From: Propionivibrio sp.
GTDB taxonomy: Bacteria; Pseudomonadota; Gammaproteobacteria; Burkholderiales; Rhodocyclaceae
DNA: 64,000 bases
Reading direction: 5' to 3'
NCBI GenBank assembly: GCA_016705685.1
Contig: JADJLB010000010.1
Location: forward strand, 310,001-374,000
Within the stretch, counting starts at the first letter, position 1. Every line of letters starts with the position of its first letter. Shown here in pieces: positions 1 through 9,217 of the stretch. The notes below the pieces were generated by a model, which was not told the DNA's origin, did no database searches, and saw only the letters and a program-made list of their open reading frames with translations. Both the position numbers and the translations under genes were made by a program.

Positions 1-217
1 CCCCGGCGGCCAGCCAGTCGATCACCATGTCCCAGGTCGCCTGCTCGATCCCCTGCGGGTCATCGTACTGCGTGGTCAATGCATGCCAGTCGGCGACAAA
101 AAACAGGCAGGGATAGGCATACTGCAGCTTGATCCAGTTCTTTAGCACGCCGTGGTAATGGCCGAGGTGCAGGCTGCCGGTGGGGCGCATTCCGGAGAGG
201 ACTCGTTCAGCGTACAT
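1..217 (-). CDS. trpS: Tryptophanyl-tRNA synthetase, N-terminal part (cut by window edge)
   Basis: The first 72 codons of the class I synthetase that charges tRNA-Trp; the remainder lies left of the window. The frame opens MYAERVLSGMRPTGS and carries the ATP-binding HIGH-type signature as HLGHYHG at residues 17-23, followed by the FVADWHAL segment usual in bacterial TrpRS. The start ATG (complement of 215-217) is 7 bp downstream of the M50 protease stop, so it is probably the last visible gene of the leftward cluster that begins with the PHP gene. Identification is firm although only about a fifth of the protein is present. Confidence 0.93.
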   Translation of the reverse strand, partial: MYAERVLSGMRPTGSLHLGHYHGVLKNWIKLQYAYPCLFFVADWHALTTQYDDPQGIEQATWDMVIDWLAAG

Positions 218-224
218 AGCTTAC

Positions 225-878
225 TTAATTCAATTGAAAAAGAATGACGATCAGATTCGTAAACAAGGCCACAAACGGCCACATGATGTAATCGAGAACG
301 TGGAAATACAGCAAAACAAGGAGAATGAGAAAGCCCCAGCGCTCAAGCCGGGCAAATTTCAGGGCCAGCGGATGCGGCAACAGACTCACGGCGATCCGTC
401 CACCGTCCAGCGGCGGCAACGGCAACAGGTTGAGCACCATCAAGGCCAGATTGATGCTGATCCCGATGCCACTCATTTTTTCCAATGGCAGACTATAAAC
501 ATTGGCTGGGATCAGCAAGGACAGCTTGTACAACCCGGCCCAGGCCAGTGCCATCAGCAAATTTACCGTCGGTCCCGCAGCGGCAACCCAGAGCATATCG
601 CGCTTTGGATGGCGAAGCCGGCTGAAATTCACCGGCACCGGTTTGGCCCAGCCGAAGAGCACGGGGCTGTTCATCACAAAAAGGATCAGCGGCAGTAAGA
701 CCGTGCCAAACGGATCGATGTGGCGCAAGGGATTGAGGCTGACCCGGCCAGCCTGCCAAGCCGTCGGATCGCCAAAATGCCGCGCCACGTAACCGTGCGC
801 CGCTTCATGCAGGGTGATGGCCAGCACCACGGGCAGCGCGGCAATCGTAATGCTCTGGATCAAAGCGGCCACATCCAT
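225..878 (-). CDS. Site-2 protease family (M50) integral membrane zinc metalloprotease
   Basis: A 217-residue membrane protein of peptidase family M50, which cleaves substrates within or near the membrane. The zinc site is visible as HEAAH at residues 24-28, in the first hydrophobic segment, with the third ligand as Asp158 in PLPPLDGGRI. Four to five hydrophobic segments span the chain, the usual compact form without PDZ or CBS domains. It sits between the YciO-like gene (7 bp upstream) and trpS (7 bp downstream), an arrangement common in betaproteobacteria. The physiological substrate is unknown. Confidence 0.88.
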   Translation of the reverse strand: MDVAALIQSITIAALPVVLAITLHEAAHGYVARHFGDPTAWQAGRVSLNPLRHIDPFGTVLLPLILFVMNSPVLFGWAKPVPVNFSRLRHPKRDMLWVAAAGPTVNLLMALAWAGLYKLSLLIPANVYSLPLEKMSGIGISINLALMVLNLLPLPPLDGGRIAVSLLPHPLALKFARLERWGFLILLVLLYFHVLDYIMWPFVALFTNLIVILFQLN

Positions 879-885
879 TCAACAG

Positions 886-1512
886 TCACTCCAGCGCAAA
901 GGGTTCCAGCGCACCGCGTCCAGCGCGGATCAGCACGGGCGGCAGGCTGGTCAGGTCGATGACCGTGGTGGGTTCGGTTCCGCATTGACCGGCATCGAGG
1001 ATCAGCTCCAGCAATTCATCCAGCCGGTCCTGAATTTCCCAGCCCTCGGTCAAGGGCAGGTCGTCGCCGGGCAGCATCAGGGTAGTCGTCAGCAAAGGCT
1101 CGCCCAGCGCTGCGAGCAAACCCTGCGCCACCTTGTGCGCCGGCACGCGAAGCCCGATGGTCTTGCGCTTGGGATGCAGTACCCGGCGCGGCAGTTCCTT
1201 TGTTCCTTCGAGGATGAAAGTGTAGCTGCCGGGCGTTGTCGCCTTGAGCAGGCGGTACTGGGTGTTGTCGACCCGCGCAAACTGGGCTATTTCGGACAGA
1301 TCCCGGCACATCAGCGTCAGGTGGTGACGCTCATCCATATTGCGAATCTGACGGATGCGTTCGACGGCATCCTTGTCACCCAGATGGCAGCCCAGCGCAT
1401 AGCAGGAGTCGGTCGGGATGGCCACGACGCCACCTTCGCGCACGATCTCGGCCGCCTGACCGATCAGGCGCGCTTGGGGATCGTCCGGATGGATGGAAAG
1501 ATAGCGCGCCAT
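886..1512 (-). CDS. YciO/Sua5/YrdC-family protein (threonylcarbamoyl-AMP synthase-like)
   Basis: A 208-residue protein of the YrdC/Sua5 fold. Members make threonylcarbamoyl-AMP for the t6A37 modification of ANN-decoding tRNAs; the YciO subgroup is a less well defined paralogue. The frame shows the characteristic GGVVAIPTDSCYALGC near residues 27-42 and the KRKTIGLRVPAH segment. Length matches YciO (about 206) rather than longer Sua5 proteins, and there is no C-terminal Sua5 domain. Its ATG lies 2 bp after the PHP gene stop, indicating co-transcription. Whether it is the cell's main TsaC or a YciO-type paralogue cannot be settled here; the gene neighbourhood and length favour YciO. Confidence 0.87.
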   Translation of the reverse strand: MARYLSIHPDDPQARLIGQAAEIVREGGVVAIPTDSCYALGCHLGDKDAVERIRQIRNMDERHHLTLMCRDLSEIAQFARVDNTQYRLLKATTPGSYTFILEGTKELPRRVLHPKRKTIGLRVPAHKVAQGLLAALGEPLLTTTLMLPGDDLPLTEGWEIQDRLDELLELILDAGQCGTEPTTVIDLTSLPPVLIRAGRGALEPFALE

Positions 1513-1514
1513 GA

Positions 1515-2345
1515 TCAGAAGGCTTCCCAGACGGGGATCAGCCCTTCGGGAAGGGGCGCCAGATTGCCCAGATCGACAAGGCTCTCACCCGGCCCGTGAA
1601 AATCGGAGCCACGGGACGCCATGAAGCCATACTCGCGCGCGAATCGGCTGAACAAGATCACGTTATCCGCGGAGTGGCTGCCAGAAACAACCTCGATGGC
1701 CCGGCCGCCATGGTCCTTGAATTCCCCAAGGAAACGCCTCAGCTCCGACCGTGAGAGCTTGTAACGTCCCGGATGGGCAACGGCGGCAACGCCACCGGCG
1801 CCAAGAATCCAGTCGACCGAATCCTTGAGCGTCGCCCAGCGGTGCTCCACATAGCCGGGACGTCCCGGAACGAGATACGACTCGAAGACGCTGCGCACGT
1901 CCTTGCTCACACCGCACTCGACAAGGTAGCGGGCAAAATGCGAGCGGCCAATCAAATTGGGGTTTTCGGCGTAACGCATGGCCCCGTCGAAACACCCATG
2001 AATGCCGATGCGCGCAAGGTCGGCGGACATGCGTTGCGCGCGTTCTGCCCGACCCGAACGGATCGAGCTCAGACCCGCGTTGAGCGACGGATCGTCCGCG
2101 TCGAAGCCCAAACCGAGTATATGAATCTGCAAACCGCCCCACTCGATGGAGACTTCAACGCCATTGACGAAGCGCATGCCATGGTCGTCGGCAACGGAAC
2201 GCGCCGCGGCCAGACCGCCCAGTTCATCGTGATCGGTGAGCGCCAGCATATCGACGCCGTTTGCCGCCGCTCGACGGGCGACCTCCGCTGCCGGAAGTAG
2301 GCCGTCAGATACGGTGGAATGGCAGTGCAGGTCAACGTTGAGCAT
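1515..2345 (-). CDS. PHP-domain phosphoesterase (RNase AM / TrpH-like)
   Basis: A 276-residue polymerase-and-histidinol-phosphatase domain protein. It begins MLNVDLHCHSTVSDGLL, giving the metal-binding HxH, and continues with LALTDHDELGG, a late AVAHPGR and ASRGSDFHGPG, the standard PHP metal-ligand motifs. Relatives of this length (E. coli YciV/RnmAM) act as 3',5'-nucleotide phosphatases and 5'-3' exoribonucleases that mature rRNA 5' ends. It is the first gene of the leftward cluster and is divergent from the glycine-riboswitch gcv cluster. The exact activity is inferred from family membership. Confidence 0.85.
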   Translation of the reverse strand: MLNVDLHCHSTVSDGLLPAAEVARRAAANGVDMLALTDHDELGGLAAARSVADDHGMRFVNGVEVSIEWGGLQIHILGLGFDADDPSLNAGLSSIRSGRAERAQRMSADLARIGIHGCFDGAMRYAENPNLIGRSHFARYLVECGVSKDVRSVFESYLVPGRPGYVEHRWATLKDSVDWILGAGGVAAVAHPGRYKLSRSELRRFLGEFKDHGGRAIEVVSGSHSADNVILFSRFAREYGFMASRGSDFHGPGESLVDLGNLAPLPEGLIPVWEAF

Positions 2346-2448
2346 GTAAACAGGAGGCGATCAATGAAAAACAAAGCGTTAGATGATAGCACATGACGAC
2401 GGCCACCCCCGATGCTGAGCGTAGCTTACCGGGTTCGGCTGAACGAAC

Positions 2449-2478
2449 TTGCGGCCCCCGCCATCATCGCGTTATAGT
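2449..2478 (+). promoter_or_regulatory. Candidate sigma-70 promoter for the glycine riboswitch / gcvT transcript
   Basis: TTGCGG (2449-2454) and TATAGT (2473-2478) are separated by 18 bp and would place the transcription start at about 2485, just at the 5' edge of the first glycine aptamer. The position fits well; the -35 box is only a moderate match. The intergenic stretch 2346-2448 on its left presumably holds the divergent promoter for the PHP gene, which I could not assign. Confidence 0.5.
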
Positions 2479-2479
2479 G

Positions 2480-2678
2480 CGTCGGCGAATGGGAGAGTAC
2501 GGAAGAATCGCTTCTGTCGCCGAAGGCGCAATCCACCCGGAAACGCTCAGGCAAAAGGACCGTTCGTGAAATAAACTCTGGAGAGTGGCGCTTCGTGTAA
2601 AGCGCCCACCGATGGGGCAACGTGACTGGAGCGCTTCGATCCGCCACGGTAATCTCTCAGGTACCAAGGACAGAGGGG
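2480..2678 (+). ncRNA. Tandem (two-aptamer) glycine riboswitch
   Basis: Two consecutive glycine aptamers precede gcvT. Aptamer I covers about 2480-2567, with conserved GGGAGAG (2501-2507 region), GCCGAAGG (2519-2526) and CTCAGGCAAAAGGACCG (2546-2562). Aptamer II covers about 2573-2678, with CTGGAGAG, CACCGATGGGGCAA (2607-2620) and TCTCAGGTACCAAGGACAGAG (2654-2674 region). The short linker and the CTCTG/CAGAG P1 pairing of aptamer II are typical of the cooperative class. These RNAs sense glycine and usually turn on the glycine cleavage genes, which matches the downstream gcvT-gcvH-gcvP. An intrinsic terminator starts right at the 3' edge of aptamer II, suggesting transcriptional control. Confidence 0.93.
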
Positions 2679-2707
2679 TGAACTCGCAACGAGTTCGCCC
2701 TTTTTTT
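2676..2707 (+). terminator. Intrinsic terminator of the glycine riboswitch (expression platform)
   Basis: An 11-bp stem with one G-T pair, GGGTGAACTCG (2676-2686) against CGAGTTCGCCC (2690-2700), a three-base loop and a run of seven T (2701-2707). It directly abuts the P1 stem of aptamer II and lies 43 bp before the gcvT ATG. It is a convincing factor-independent terminator, so glycine binding probably controls read-through. I could not identify a clear antiterminator partner; only the edge of P1 touches the stem. Confidence 0.85.
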
Positions 2708-2749
2708 GTTTCTGAAAAAAGTTTCAACACATTCGCACAAGTGATTGAT

Positions 2750-3841
2750 ATGCCACAGAAAACTGTCCTTAACGAGGTTCATCGCCAGCTCGGCGCCAAA
2801 ATGGTCGACTTTGGTGGCTGGGACATGCCGCTACATTACGGCTCTCAAATTGAGGAGCATCATGCCGTGCGCCGAGACTGCGGGATGTTCGATGTCTCGC
2901 ACATGTGCGCTCTGGATGTCGCCGGGCCGGATGCCCGACCCTTTCTTCGGAGACTGATCGCCAACAACGTCGACAAACTCAAGCAACCGGGCAAGGCCCT
3001 CTACAGCGCCATGCTCAACGAAAGCGGCGGAGTAATTGACGATCTCATCGTCTATTTCATCAATGAAGCGCACTACCGCGTGGTGGTCAATGCCGGAACG
3101 ACTGAAAAGGATCTGGCCTGGATTGCCGCCCGCCTGGCGGAATGGAAGTTCAAAGCAGTCTGCATCCCGCGTCGCGATCTGGCCATGATTGCCGTCCAGG
3201 GCCCCAATGCCCGGACCAGATTCTGGCAGGCGCTGCCCGAGACCCGGGCGGCCAGCGAGGCACTCAAGGCATTCCACTCGGTCACCGTCGGCGACTATTT
3301 CATCGCCAGCACCGGTTATACCGGCGAGGATGGGTATGAAATCACCTTGCCCGCGAGCAAGGCGGCGACCTTCTGGCAAGCGCTCTTGGACGCCGGCGTC
3401 AGGCCCAGCGGGCTCGCTGCCCGAGACACCCTGCGCCTCGAAGCCGGGATGAATCTATACGGACAGGATATGGACGAATCCATTTCGCCGCTTGACGCTG
3501 GGCTCGCCTGGACGGTCGACCTGCTGTCCGAACGCGATTTCGTCGGCAAGGTGGCTTTACTCGCCCATCCCCCACAGCACCAGTTTCTTGGATTGCTGCT
3601 GCTCGATCGGGGGGTCATGCGCGCCCACCAGAAGGTTCTCGTCCAGGTCGATGGAACCGTCGGAGAAGGCGAAATCACCAGTGGCACCTTCTCTCCCACC
3701 CTGCAGCAGTCCATTGCCTTGGCCCGGCTGCCACTGGGTGTCGCCCTCGGAGACCAGGTCAAGGTGGAGATTCGCGAGAAGGCCTTGTCAGCCAGGGTCG
3801 TCAAACCCTGCTTTGTCAGAAACGGGAAAGCGTTGATCTGA
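2750..3841 (+). CDS. gcvT: Aminomethyltransferase, glycine cleavage system T protein
   Basis: A 363-residue T protein: it transfers the methylene carbon from the aminomethyl group on lipoyl-GcvH to tetrahydrofolate, releasing ammonia. Visible hallmarks are [14 protein letters not shown] near the N terminus, [28 protein letters not shown] containing the catalytic Asp, and [11 protein letters not shown] chose ATG 2750 because the frame upstream runs through the riboswitch and terminator; GTG 2741 is a possible alternative. There is no strong Shine-Dalgarno. It leads the gcv cluster and is followed by a 254-bp gap before gcvH that may hold its own promoter. Length is normal for the family. Confidence 0.96.
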   Translation: MPQKTVLNEVHRQLGAKMVDFGGWDMPLHYGSQIEEHHAVRRDCGMFDVSHMCALDVAGPDARPFLRRLIANNVDKLKQPGKALYSAMLNESGGVIDDLIVYFINEAHYRVVVNAGTTEKDLAWIAARLAEWKFKAVCIPRRDLAMIAVQGPNARTRFWQALPETRAASEALKAFHSVTVGDYFIASTGYTGEDGYEITLPASKAATFWQALLDAGVRPSGLAARDTLRLEAGMNLYGQDMDESISPLDAGLAWTVDLLSERDFVGKVALLAHPPQHQFLGLLLLDRGVMRAHQKVLVQVDGTVGEGEITSGTFSPTLQQSIALARLPLGVALGDQVKVEIREKALSARVVKPCFVRNGKALI

Positions 3842-4095
3842 CGATCCACGCCAAACCTCCGTACTTCATAACCCGGGCATCTTGGTGAAGGCGATTTGTA
3901 TGTACTGGTACCGTACCCCGGCCATGACACAATGAGTACATTTCGGACGCCAGAAATGAGGAAAGCCGTGAGTATAGGAACCTCGCAGGTCCGCACGGCG
4001 CTTGGCCGATTTTCGCTCACAGCTTTAGAACATTTTCCTTCATCTGCATCAAATTTTCAAGTGCCAACCTCAAATAATTGCAGGAGTAGTCCACC

Positions 4096-4476
4096 ATGAA
4101 CGTCCCCGCCAACCTCAAGTACACCAAGAGCCACGAATGGGTCCGCGCCGAAGCCGATGGCACGATTACCGTGGGCATCACCGATCACGCCCAGGATCTG
4201 CTCGGGGATCTTGTTTTCATCGACCTGCCGGACATTGGCCAGGAACTGGCTGCCGGACAGGAAAGCGCCGTCGTCGAATCCGTAAAGGCAGCCGCCGACG
4301 TCTATGCACCGCTGGCTGGAGTCGTCACCGAGGTCAACACGGCCGCCGCCGATACGCCGGAAATCGTCAACCAAGACGCCTACGCCGCCTGGCTTTTCAA
4401 GCTGAAGCCTGCAAACCTGAAGGATCTGGACGCCCTGCTCGACGCGGAAGGCTACCTCGCCAGCGCCGGTGATTGA
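4096..4476 (+). CDS. gcvH: Glycine cleavage system H protein (lipoyl carrier)
   Basis: A 126-residue lipoyl carrier that shuttles the aminomethyl intermediate between P, T and L proteins. The lipoylation site is Lys64 in [12 protein letters not shown], and [10 protein letters not shown] opens the typical H-protein fold. A good Shine-Dalgarno (AGGAG, 4082-4086) precedes the ATG. The 254-bp spacer after gcvT and 133-bp spacer before gcvP are larger than in many operons, but all three genes read in the same direction. The L protein (dihydrolipoamide dehydrogenase) is not in the window. Confidence 0.96.
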   Translation: MNVPANLKYTKSHEWVRAEADGTITVGITDHAQDLLGDLVFIDLPDIGQELAAGQESAVVESVKAAADVYAPLAGVVTEVNTAAADTPEIVNQDAYAAWLFKLKPANLKDLDALLDAEGYLASAGD

Positions 4477-4609
4477 AGCATTGCTGTGGAAGCCATGAGC
4501 CGTGCGCTTGCTCAGGGCATCCCCTTGAAAGACCAACAAGGACGAGCCTTACCGGGCATTATGCCGGCCCGCACCCGATCCACCACGACAATCCCTGCCG
4601 GATCACGCC

Positions 4610-7516
4610 ATGTCACTGAATCTACCGCTTACCACGCTTGAACAACGTGACGAGTTCATTTCCCGCCACATCGGTCCCTCGACCGACGATATCGGCGCCA
4701 TGTTGGCCGTTATAGGTGCGCCCAGCCTCGACACCCTGATCGATCAGACCGTACCGCCGGCGATACGCCTTCCCGCGCCGATGCCCCTGGCCGACGCCCG
4801 GCCGGAAGCAGAGGCATTGAGCACCCTCAAAGCAATAGCTGGAGGGAACCAGATCAAACAGTCGCTGATCGGCATGGGCTATTCCGATACGCTGACGCCC
4901 AAAGTCATCCTGCGCAATGTGCTGGAAAACCCGGGCTGGTATACGGCCTATACGCCGTATCAGGCCGAAATCGCGCAAGGCCGGCTCGAAGCGCTGCTCA
5001 ATTACCAGCAGATGGTCATCGATCTCACCGGTCTCGAACTGTCCAACGCGTCGCTGCTCGACGAGGCGACGGCTGCGGCCGAAGCCATGACCATGATGCG
5101 ACGGGTCAGCAAGTCGAAGTCCAATCTTTTCTTTGTCGATGACGCCTGTTTCCCGCAAACCATCGACGTCATCAAGACCCGCGCCGGATTTTTTGGCTTT
5201 GAGCTGATCTTCGGCCCACCGAAAGAGGCCGCGTTGCAGGAGGTCTTCGGCGCGCTCTTTCAGTATCCCAACGACCGGGGAGAAATTTCAGACCTCAGCG
5301 ACCCGATTGCCGCCGTGAAGTTGCGCGGCGGCGTGGTGGCCGTGGCCACGGACCTGATGGCGCTGGTGCTGCTCAAATCGCCTGGTGAAATGGGCGCTGA
5401 CATTGCCCTGGGCTCGTCGCAGCGTTTCGGCGTGCCGATGGGGTTCGGCGGCCCGCACGCCGCCTTCTTCGCCACTCGCGATGAATACAAGCGTTCGGTG
5501 CCGGGTCGTATCATCGGCGTTTCGGTCGATGCGCGCGGCAACAAGGCCTTACGCATGGCCTTGCAGACGCGCGAACAGCATATCCGCCGCGAGAAAGCCA
5601 ATTCCAATATCTGTACGTCGCAGGTGCTGCTCGCCAACCTTGCCGGAATGTATGCCGTGTATCACGGCCCGCACGGGCTGAAAACCATTGCCGAGCGCAT
5701 CCACCGACTAACGTCGATCATTGCCGAAGGCCTCAAGCGCGCTGGCATCGACGTCCTGACCCGGCTGTTTTTCGACACGCTGCAGGTCAACCTGGGGCCG
5801 CGCGCGCTCACTGTCTATCAGGATGCCCTCAATGCCGGCTATAACCTCCGTCATGCTGGAGTGGGTGTTCTCGGCATCGCGCTTAACGAAAAGTCGACGC
5901 GTGCCGACGTGGCCAACCTGATCAAGCTGATCGCCGGCATCACCATCGATATCGAAGCCTTTGACACGCAGGTTCAACAACGGGATGCCACTTTGCCGCC
6001 CGCGTTGCTGCGCACCGATGCCATTCTCACGCACCCAATATTCAACAGCTACCACACCGAGCACGAGATGTTGCGCTACCTGAAGCGTTTGCAAAACAAG
6101 GATCTGGCGCTCGACCATTCGATGATCTCGCTCGGCTCCTGCACCATGAAACTGAATGCCAGCAGCGAAATGATTCCGGTCACCTGGCCCGAGTTCGGAG
6201 ACATGCACCCCTTTGCGCCGCTTGATCAGGCGCAGGGCTATCTGGAAATGATTGGCGAACTGGAAAACTGGCTCAAGGTCATCACCGGCTTCGACGCCAT
6301 CTGCATGCAGCCCAACTCCGGCGCTCAGGGGGAATATGCCGGGATCGTCGCCATCACCCGCTACCACGCCAGCCGAGGCGAAAACCACCGCAACATCTGC
6401 CTGATCCCGAAATCGGCACACGGCACGAATCCGGCAACGGCGCAGATGTGCGGCCTGCAGATCGTCGTCGTCGATTGCGACAACCACGGCAATGTTGACG
6501 TTGCCGATCTTCAAAACAAGGCCAGGCTGCACGCTGACCGGCTGTCGTGCCTGATGATCACCTACCCCTCGACGCACGGCGTTTTCGAAGAATCGATCCG
6601 GGACATCTGCGCCATGATCCACGCACACGGCGGTCAGGTGTACATGGACGGCGCCAACCTTAACGCGCAGGTTGGCCTCACCTCGCCGGGATTGATCGGC
6701 GCCGACGTAAGCCACATGAATCTGCACAAAACCTTCGCCATCCCGCACGGCGGCGGCGGTCCCGGCATGGGGCCGATCGGCTTGAAGGCGCATCTGGCGC
6801 CATTTATGTCGGACCACGTGGTGCAACCGACGGGGGGAGCGGAGCGTTTGCATCGCGCGCAAAGCGCTGTCTCGGCAGCGCCCTGGGGGTCTGCCTCAAT
6901 CCTGCCGATTTCGTGGATGTACATTGCCATGCTCGGCGGCAAAGGATTGAAACGGGCGACCGAAGTGGCAATTCTCAACGCCAACTACGTCGCCGCACGC
7001 CTCAATGCGCATTACCCGGTGCTCTATACGGGCAAGAACGGGCGCGTCGCCCACGAATGCATCCTTGACATCCGCCCGATCAAGGCGGCCACGGGAGGAA
7101 ACTCGGGCATCGCCGAGATAGACATCGCCAAGCGACTGATGGACTATGGCTTTCACGCACCGACCGTCAGTTTTCCGGTGGCCGGAACCATCATGGTCGA
7201 ACCGACCGAATCGGAATCGAAGGCCGAACTCGACCGCTTCGTTGCCGCGATGATCGCGATCCGCGAGGAAATCCGCAAAATCGAGCAAGGCGTCTGGCCG
7301 GTGGAAAACAATCCGCTCAAGAACGCGCCGCACACGCAGGCCGATATTGTCGCCGCCCAATGGGACCGCCCTTACAGCCGTGCGGAAGCCGTTTTCCCCC
7401 TGCCCTGGGTCGCCGCCAACAAGTTCTGGCCCAGCGTCAATCGCATCGACGACGTCTATGGAGACCGCAACCTTTTCTGCGCCTGCGTGCCGATCGGCGA
7501 TTATCAGGAGAACTGA
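4610..7516 (+). CDS. gcvP: Glycine dehydrogenase (decarboxylating), P protein
   Basis: A 968-residue single-chain P protein: the PLP enzyme that decarboxylates glycine and loads the aminomethyl group on lipoyl-GcvH. The N-terminal half opens with [13 protein letters not shown] and contains the P-protein [10 protein letters not shown] segment; the C-terminal half contains the PLP-lysine motif [16 protein letters not shown] with the lysine at about residue 707. Length matches the fused alpha-beta P proteins of proteobacteria (about 950-970). The frame is intact throughout and its stop lies 1 bp before the guaC ATG. Confidence 0.97.
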   Translation: MSLNLPLTTLEQRDEFISRHIGPSTDDIGAMLAVIGAPSLDTLIDQTVPPAIRLPAPMPLADARPEAEALSTLKAIAGGNQIKQSLIGMGYSDTLTPKVILRNVLENPGWYTAYTPYQAEIAQGRLEALLNYQQMVIDLTGLELSNASLLDEATAAAEAMTMMRRVSKSKSNLFFVDDACFPQTIDVIKTRAGFFGFELIFGPPKEAALQEVFGALFQYPNDRGEISDLSDPIAAVKLRGGVVAVATDLMALVLLKSPGEMGADIALGSSQRFGVPMGFGGPHAAFFATRDEYKRSVPGRIIGVSVDARGNKALRMALQTREQHIRREKANSNICTSQVLLANLAGMYAVYHGPHGLKTIAERIHRLTSIIAEGLKRAGIDVLTRLFFDTLQVNLGPRALTVYQDALNAGYNLRHAGVGVLGIALNEKSTRADVANLIKLIAGITIDIEAFDTQVQQRDATLPPALLRTDAILTHPIFNSYHTEHEMLRYLKRLQNKDLALDHSMISLGSCTMKLNASSEMIPVTWPEFGDMHPFAPLDQAQGYLEMIGELENWLKVITGFDAICMQPNSGAQGEYAGIVAITRYHASRGENHRNICLIPKSAHGTNPATAQMCGLQIVVVDCDNHGNVDVADLQNKARLHADRLSCLMITYPSTHGVFEESIRDICAMIHAHGGQVYMDGANLNAQVGLTSPGLIGADVSHMNLHKTFAIPHGGGGPGMGPIGLKAHLAPFMSDHVVQPTGGAERLHRAQSAVSAAPWGSASILPISWMYIAMLGGKGLKRATEVAILNANYVAARLNAHYPVLYTGKNGRVAHECILDIRPIKAATGGNSGIAEIDIAKRLMDYGFHAPTVSFPVAGTIMVEPTESESKAELDRFVAAMIAIREEIRKIEQGVWPVENNPLKNAPHTQADIVAAQWDRPYSRAEAVFPLPWVAANKFWPSVNRIDDVYGDRNLFCACVPIGDYQEN

Positions 7517-7517
7517 A

Positions 7518-8558
7518 ATGCGTATCGAACAGGATATCAAACTCGACTTCAAGGACGTGCTCATACGCCCGAAGCGTTCGACGCTCACGTCGCGCTCCGA
7601 AGTCGACATTTCCCGTGATTTCGTATTTCTTCACTCGCAGCGCAAGTATCGAGGCATTCCCATCATCGCCGCCAACATGGATACCACCGGAACGTTTGAC
7701 ATGGCCCGGGCACTGGCCGGCCACCAGCTTTCGGTAGCACTCCACAAATATTACAGTGAGGATGAACTGCTCGATTATTTTTCCGGTCTCACCACGCCTG
7801 CCGTATCGTTCTATTCGATGGGGATCACAGCGCCGGACTACGAAAAATTTCAGCGCGTCAAGGAGGGGGCTGGTGCGGCCATTGAATATGTCTGCGTTGA
7901 CGTCGCCAACGGCTACACCAAGGCCTTTGTCGGCTTCATCCACAAACTGCGCACGGCGTACCCCGACATTACCCTTATGGCCGGTAATGTGGTGACCGGA
8001 GAAATGACTGAAGAACTGATTCTTGACGGCGTCGACATCGTCAAGGTTGGCATCGGGCCCGGTTCGGTATGCACGACGCGCCGGATGTCCGGCGTCGGTT
8101 ATCCGCAGCTCTCGGCGATCATCGAATGCGCCGACGCGGCGCATGGGCTGCACGGTCTGATTTGCGCCGACGGTGGCTGCACTTCACCGGGGGATTTGGC
8201 CAAGGCCTTCGGCGCCGGTGCCGATTTCGTGATGTTGGGCGGCATGCTGGCCGGTCACGACGAATGCGGTTCCGAAGTTGTCGAGCAAAACGGCGTGCTC
8301 AAGATGCGCTTTTACGGCATGAGCTCGCGCGAAGCGATGGAAAAATATGCCGGCGGTGTCGCCGAATACCGCGCGGCCGAAGGCAAGGACATTCTGCTGG
8401 ACTATCGCGGCCCCGTCGAGAACACCGTGCAGGAGATTCTGGGCGGCGTGCGTTCGGCCTGTACCTACGTCGGTGCACGCAAACTCAAGGAATTGTCAAA
8501 ACGGACGACCTTTATCCGCGTTACCCAGCAGCTCAATGAGATTTTCGGCCCACAATAA
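7518..8558 (+). CDS. guaC: GMP reductase
   Basis: A 346-residue IMPDH/GMPR-family enzyme that converts GMP to IMP with NADPH. It opens [20 protein letters not shown], very like E. coli GuaC, and keeps the catalytic cysteine loop [11 protein letters not shown], the [19 protein letters not shown] phosphate-binding region and the short GMPR length without CBS domains. ATG 7518 follows AGGAG (7506-7510) and the gcvP stop by 1 bp, so it looks translationally tied to the glycine cleavage cluster. That placement links glycine-derived one-carbon flow to purine salvage, although the link is inferred. Confidence 0.95.
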   Translation: MRIEQDIKLDFKDVLIRPKRSTLTSRSEVDISRDFVFLHSQRKYRGIPIIAANMDTTGTFDMARALAGHQLSVALHKYYSEDELLDYFSGLTTPAVSFYSMGITAPDYEKFQRVKEGAGAAIEYVCVDVANGYTKAFVGFIHKLRTAYPDITLMAGNVVTGEMTEELILDGVDIVKVGIGPGSVCTTRRMSGVGYPQLSAIIECADAAHGLHGLICADGGCTSPGDLAKAFGAGADFVMLGGMLAGHDECGSEVVEQNGVLKMRFYGMSSREAMEKYAGGVAEYRAAEGKDILLDYRGPVENTVQEILGGVRSACTYVGARKLKELSKRTTFIRVTQQLNEIFGPQ

Positions 8559-8596
8559 GGCCGGGTTGAAGGTTGTCCGCGTTCAAGGAGGGCAAG

Positions 8597-9088
8597 ATGG
8601 GCGAATCGAACGACGGTTTATCCGGATTCACAGCGGAAAGCTTGCAGGGTGAACACCAGTCGCTCGGCGAGTATGCCGGCAAGGTTCTGCTCATCGTCAA
8701 CACCGCGAGTCAATGCGGCTTTACGCCGCAATACGCCGGACTGGAAGCGCTCTTTCAGCGCTTCAAGGCGCGCGGTCTGGTGGTGCTCGGCTTTCCCTGC
8801 AACCAGTTTGGCGCACAGGAACCGGGCACCGCCACCGAAATCGCCGGTTTCTGTCAGACGAACTACGGCGTCAGCTTTCCGATGTTCAGCAAGATCGACG
8901 TCAACGGAGACAACGCCCATCCGCTGTACCGCCACCTGAAAGAAGCGGCACCGGGCCTTCTCGGCAGTGAAGGCATCAAGTGGAATTTCACCAAGTTCCT
9001 GGTCAACCGCGAAGGGACCGTGATCAAGCGTTATGCGCCGGCCACAACTCCGGAAAGCATTGCGCAGGACATCGAAGCGCTGCTTTAA
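8597..9088 (+). CDS. Glutathione peroxidase family thiol peroxidase (BtuE-like)
   Basis: A 163-residue peroxidase that reduces hydroperoxides. The catalytic tetrad region is present: NTASQCGFTPQY with Cys40 in place of selenocysteine, FPCNQFGAQEPG and KWNFTKFLV. Bacterial members usually use thioredoxin as reductant. I chose ATG 8597, preceded by AAGGAG (8585-8590); a TTG 24 bases upstream is open but lacks a ribosome site. It follows guaC by 38 bp and probably ends the transcript. No terminator is obvious downstream. Confidence 0.92.
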   Translation: MGESNDGLSGFTAESLQGEHQSLGEYAGKVLLIVNTASQCGFTPQYAGLEALFQRFKARGLVVLGFPCNQFGAQEPGTATEIAGFCQTNYGVSFPMFSKIDVNGDNAHPLYRHLKEAAPGLLGSEGIKWNFTKFLVNREGTVIKRYAPATTPESIAQDIEALL

Positions 9089-9217
9089 CCTTGAAATCTC
9101 TTCCGGCCACTTGATTCGTCGTCACCACCCGTACTCAAAATCGACTCTTGTTGTTTCGACGGGCAAAGAGTTTGCTTTGGTATCCGTACTTCCAATCCTA
9201 TCTTTGCTCAATGAACC

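Noticed and set aside
2585-2749. Upstream extension of gcvT to an in-frame start at 2585
   Set aside because: It runs through the glycine riboswitch and the terminator and lacks family similarity.
5708-6862. 384-codon open frame on the minus strand
   Set aside because: Mirror of gcvP codon bias; low-complexity Val/Asp/Arg composition and no known motif.
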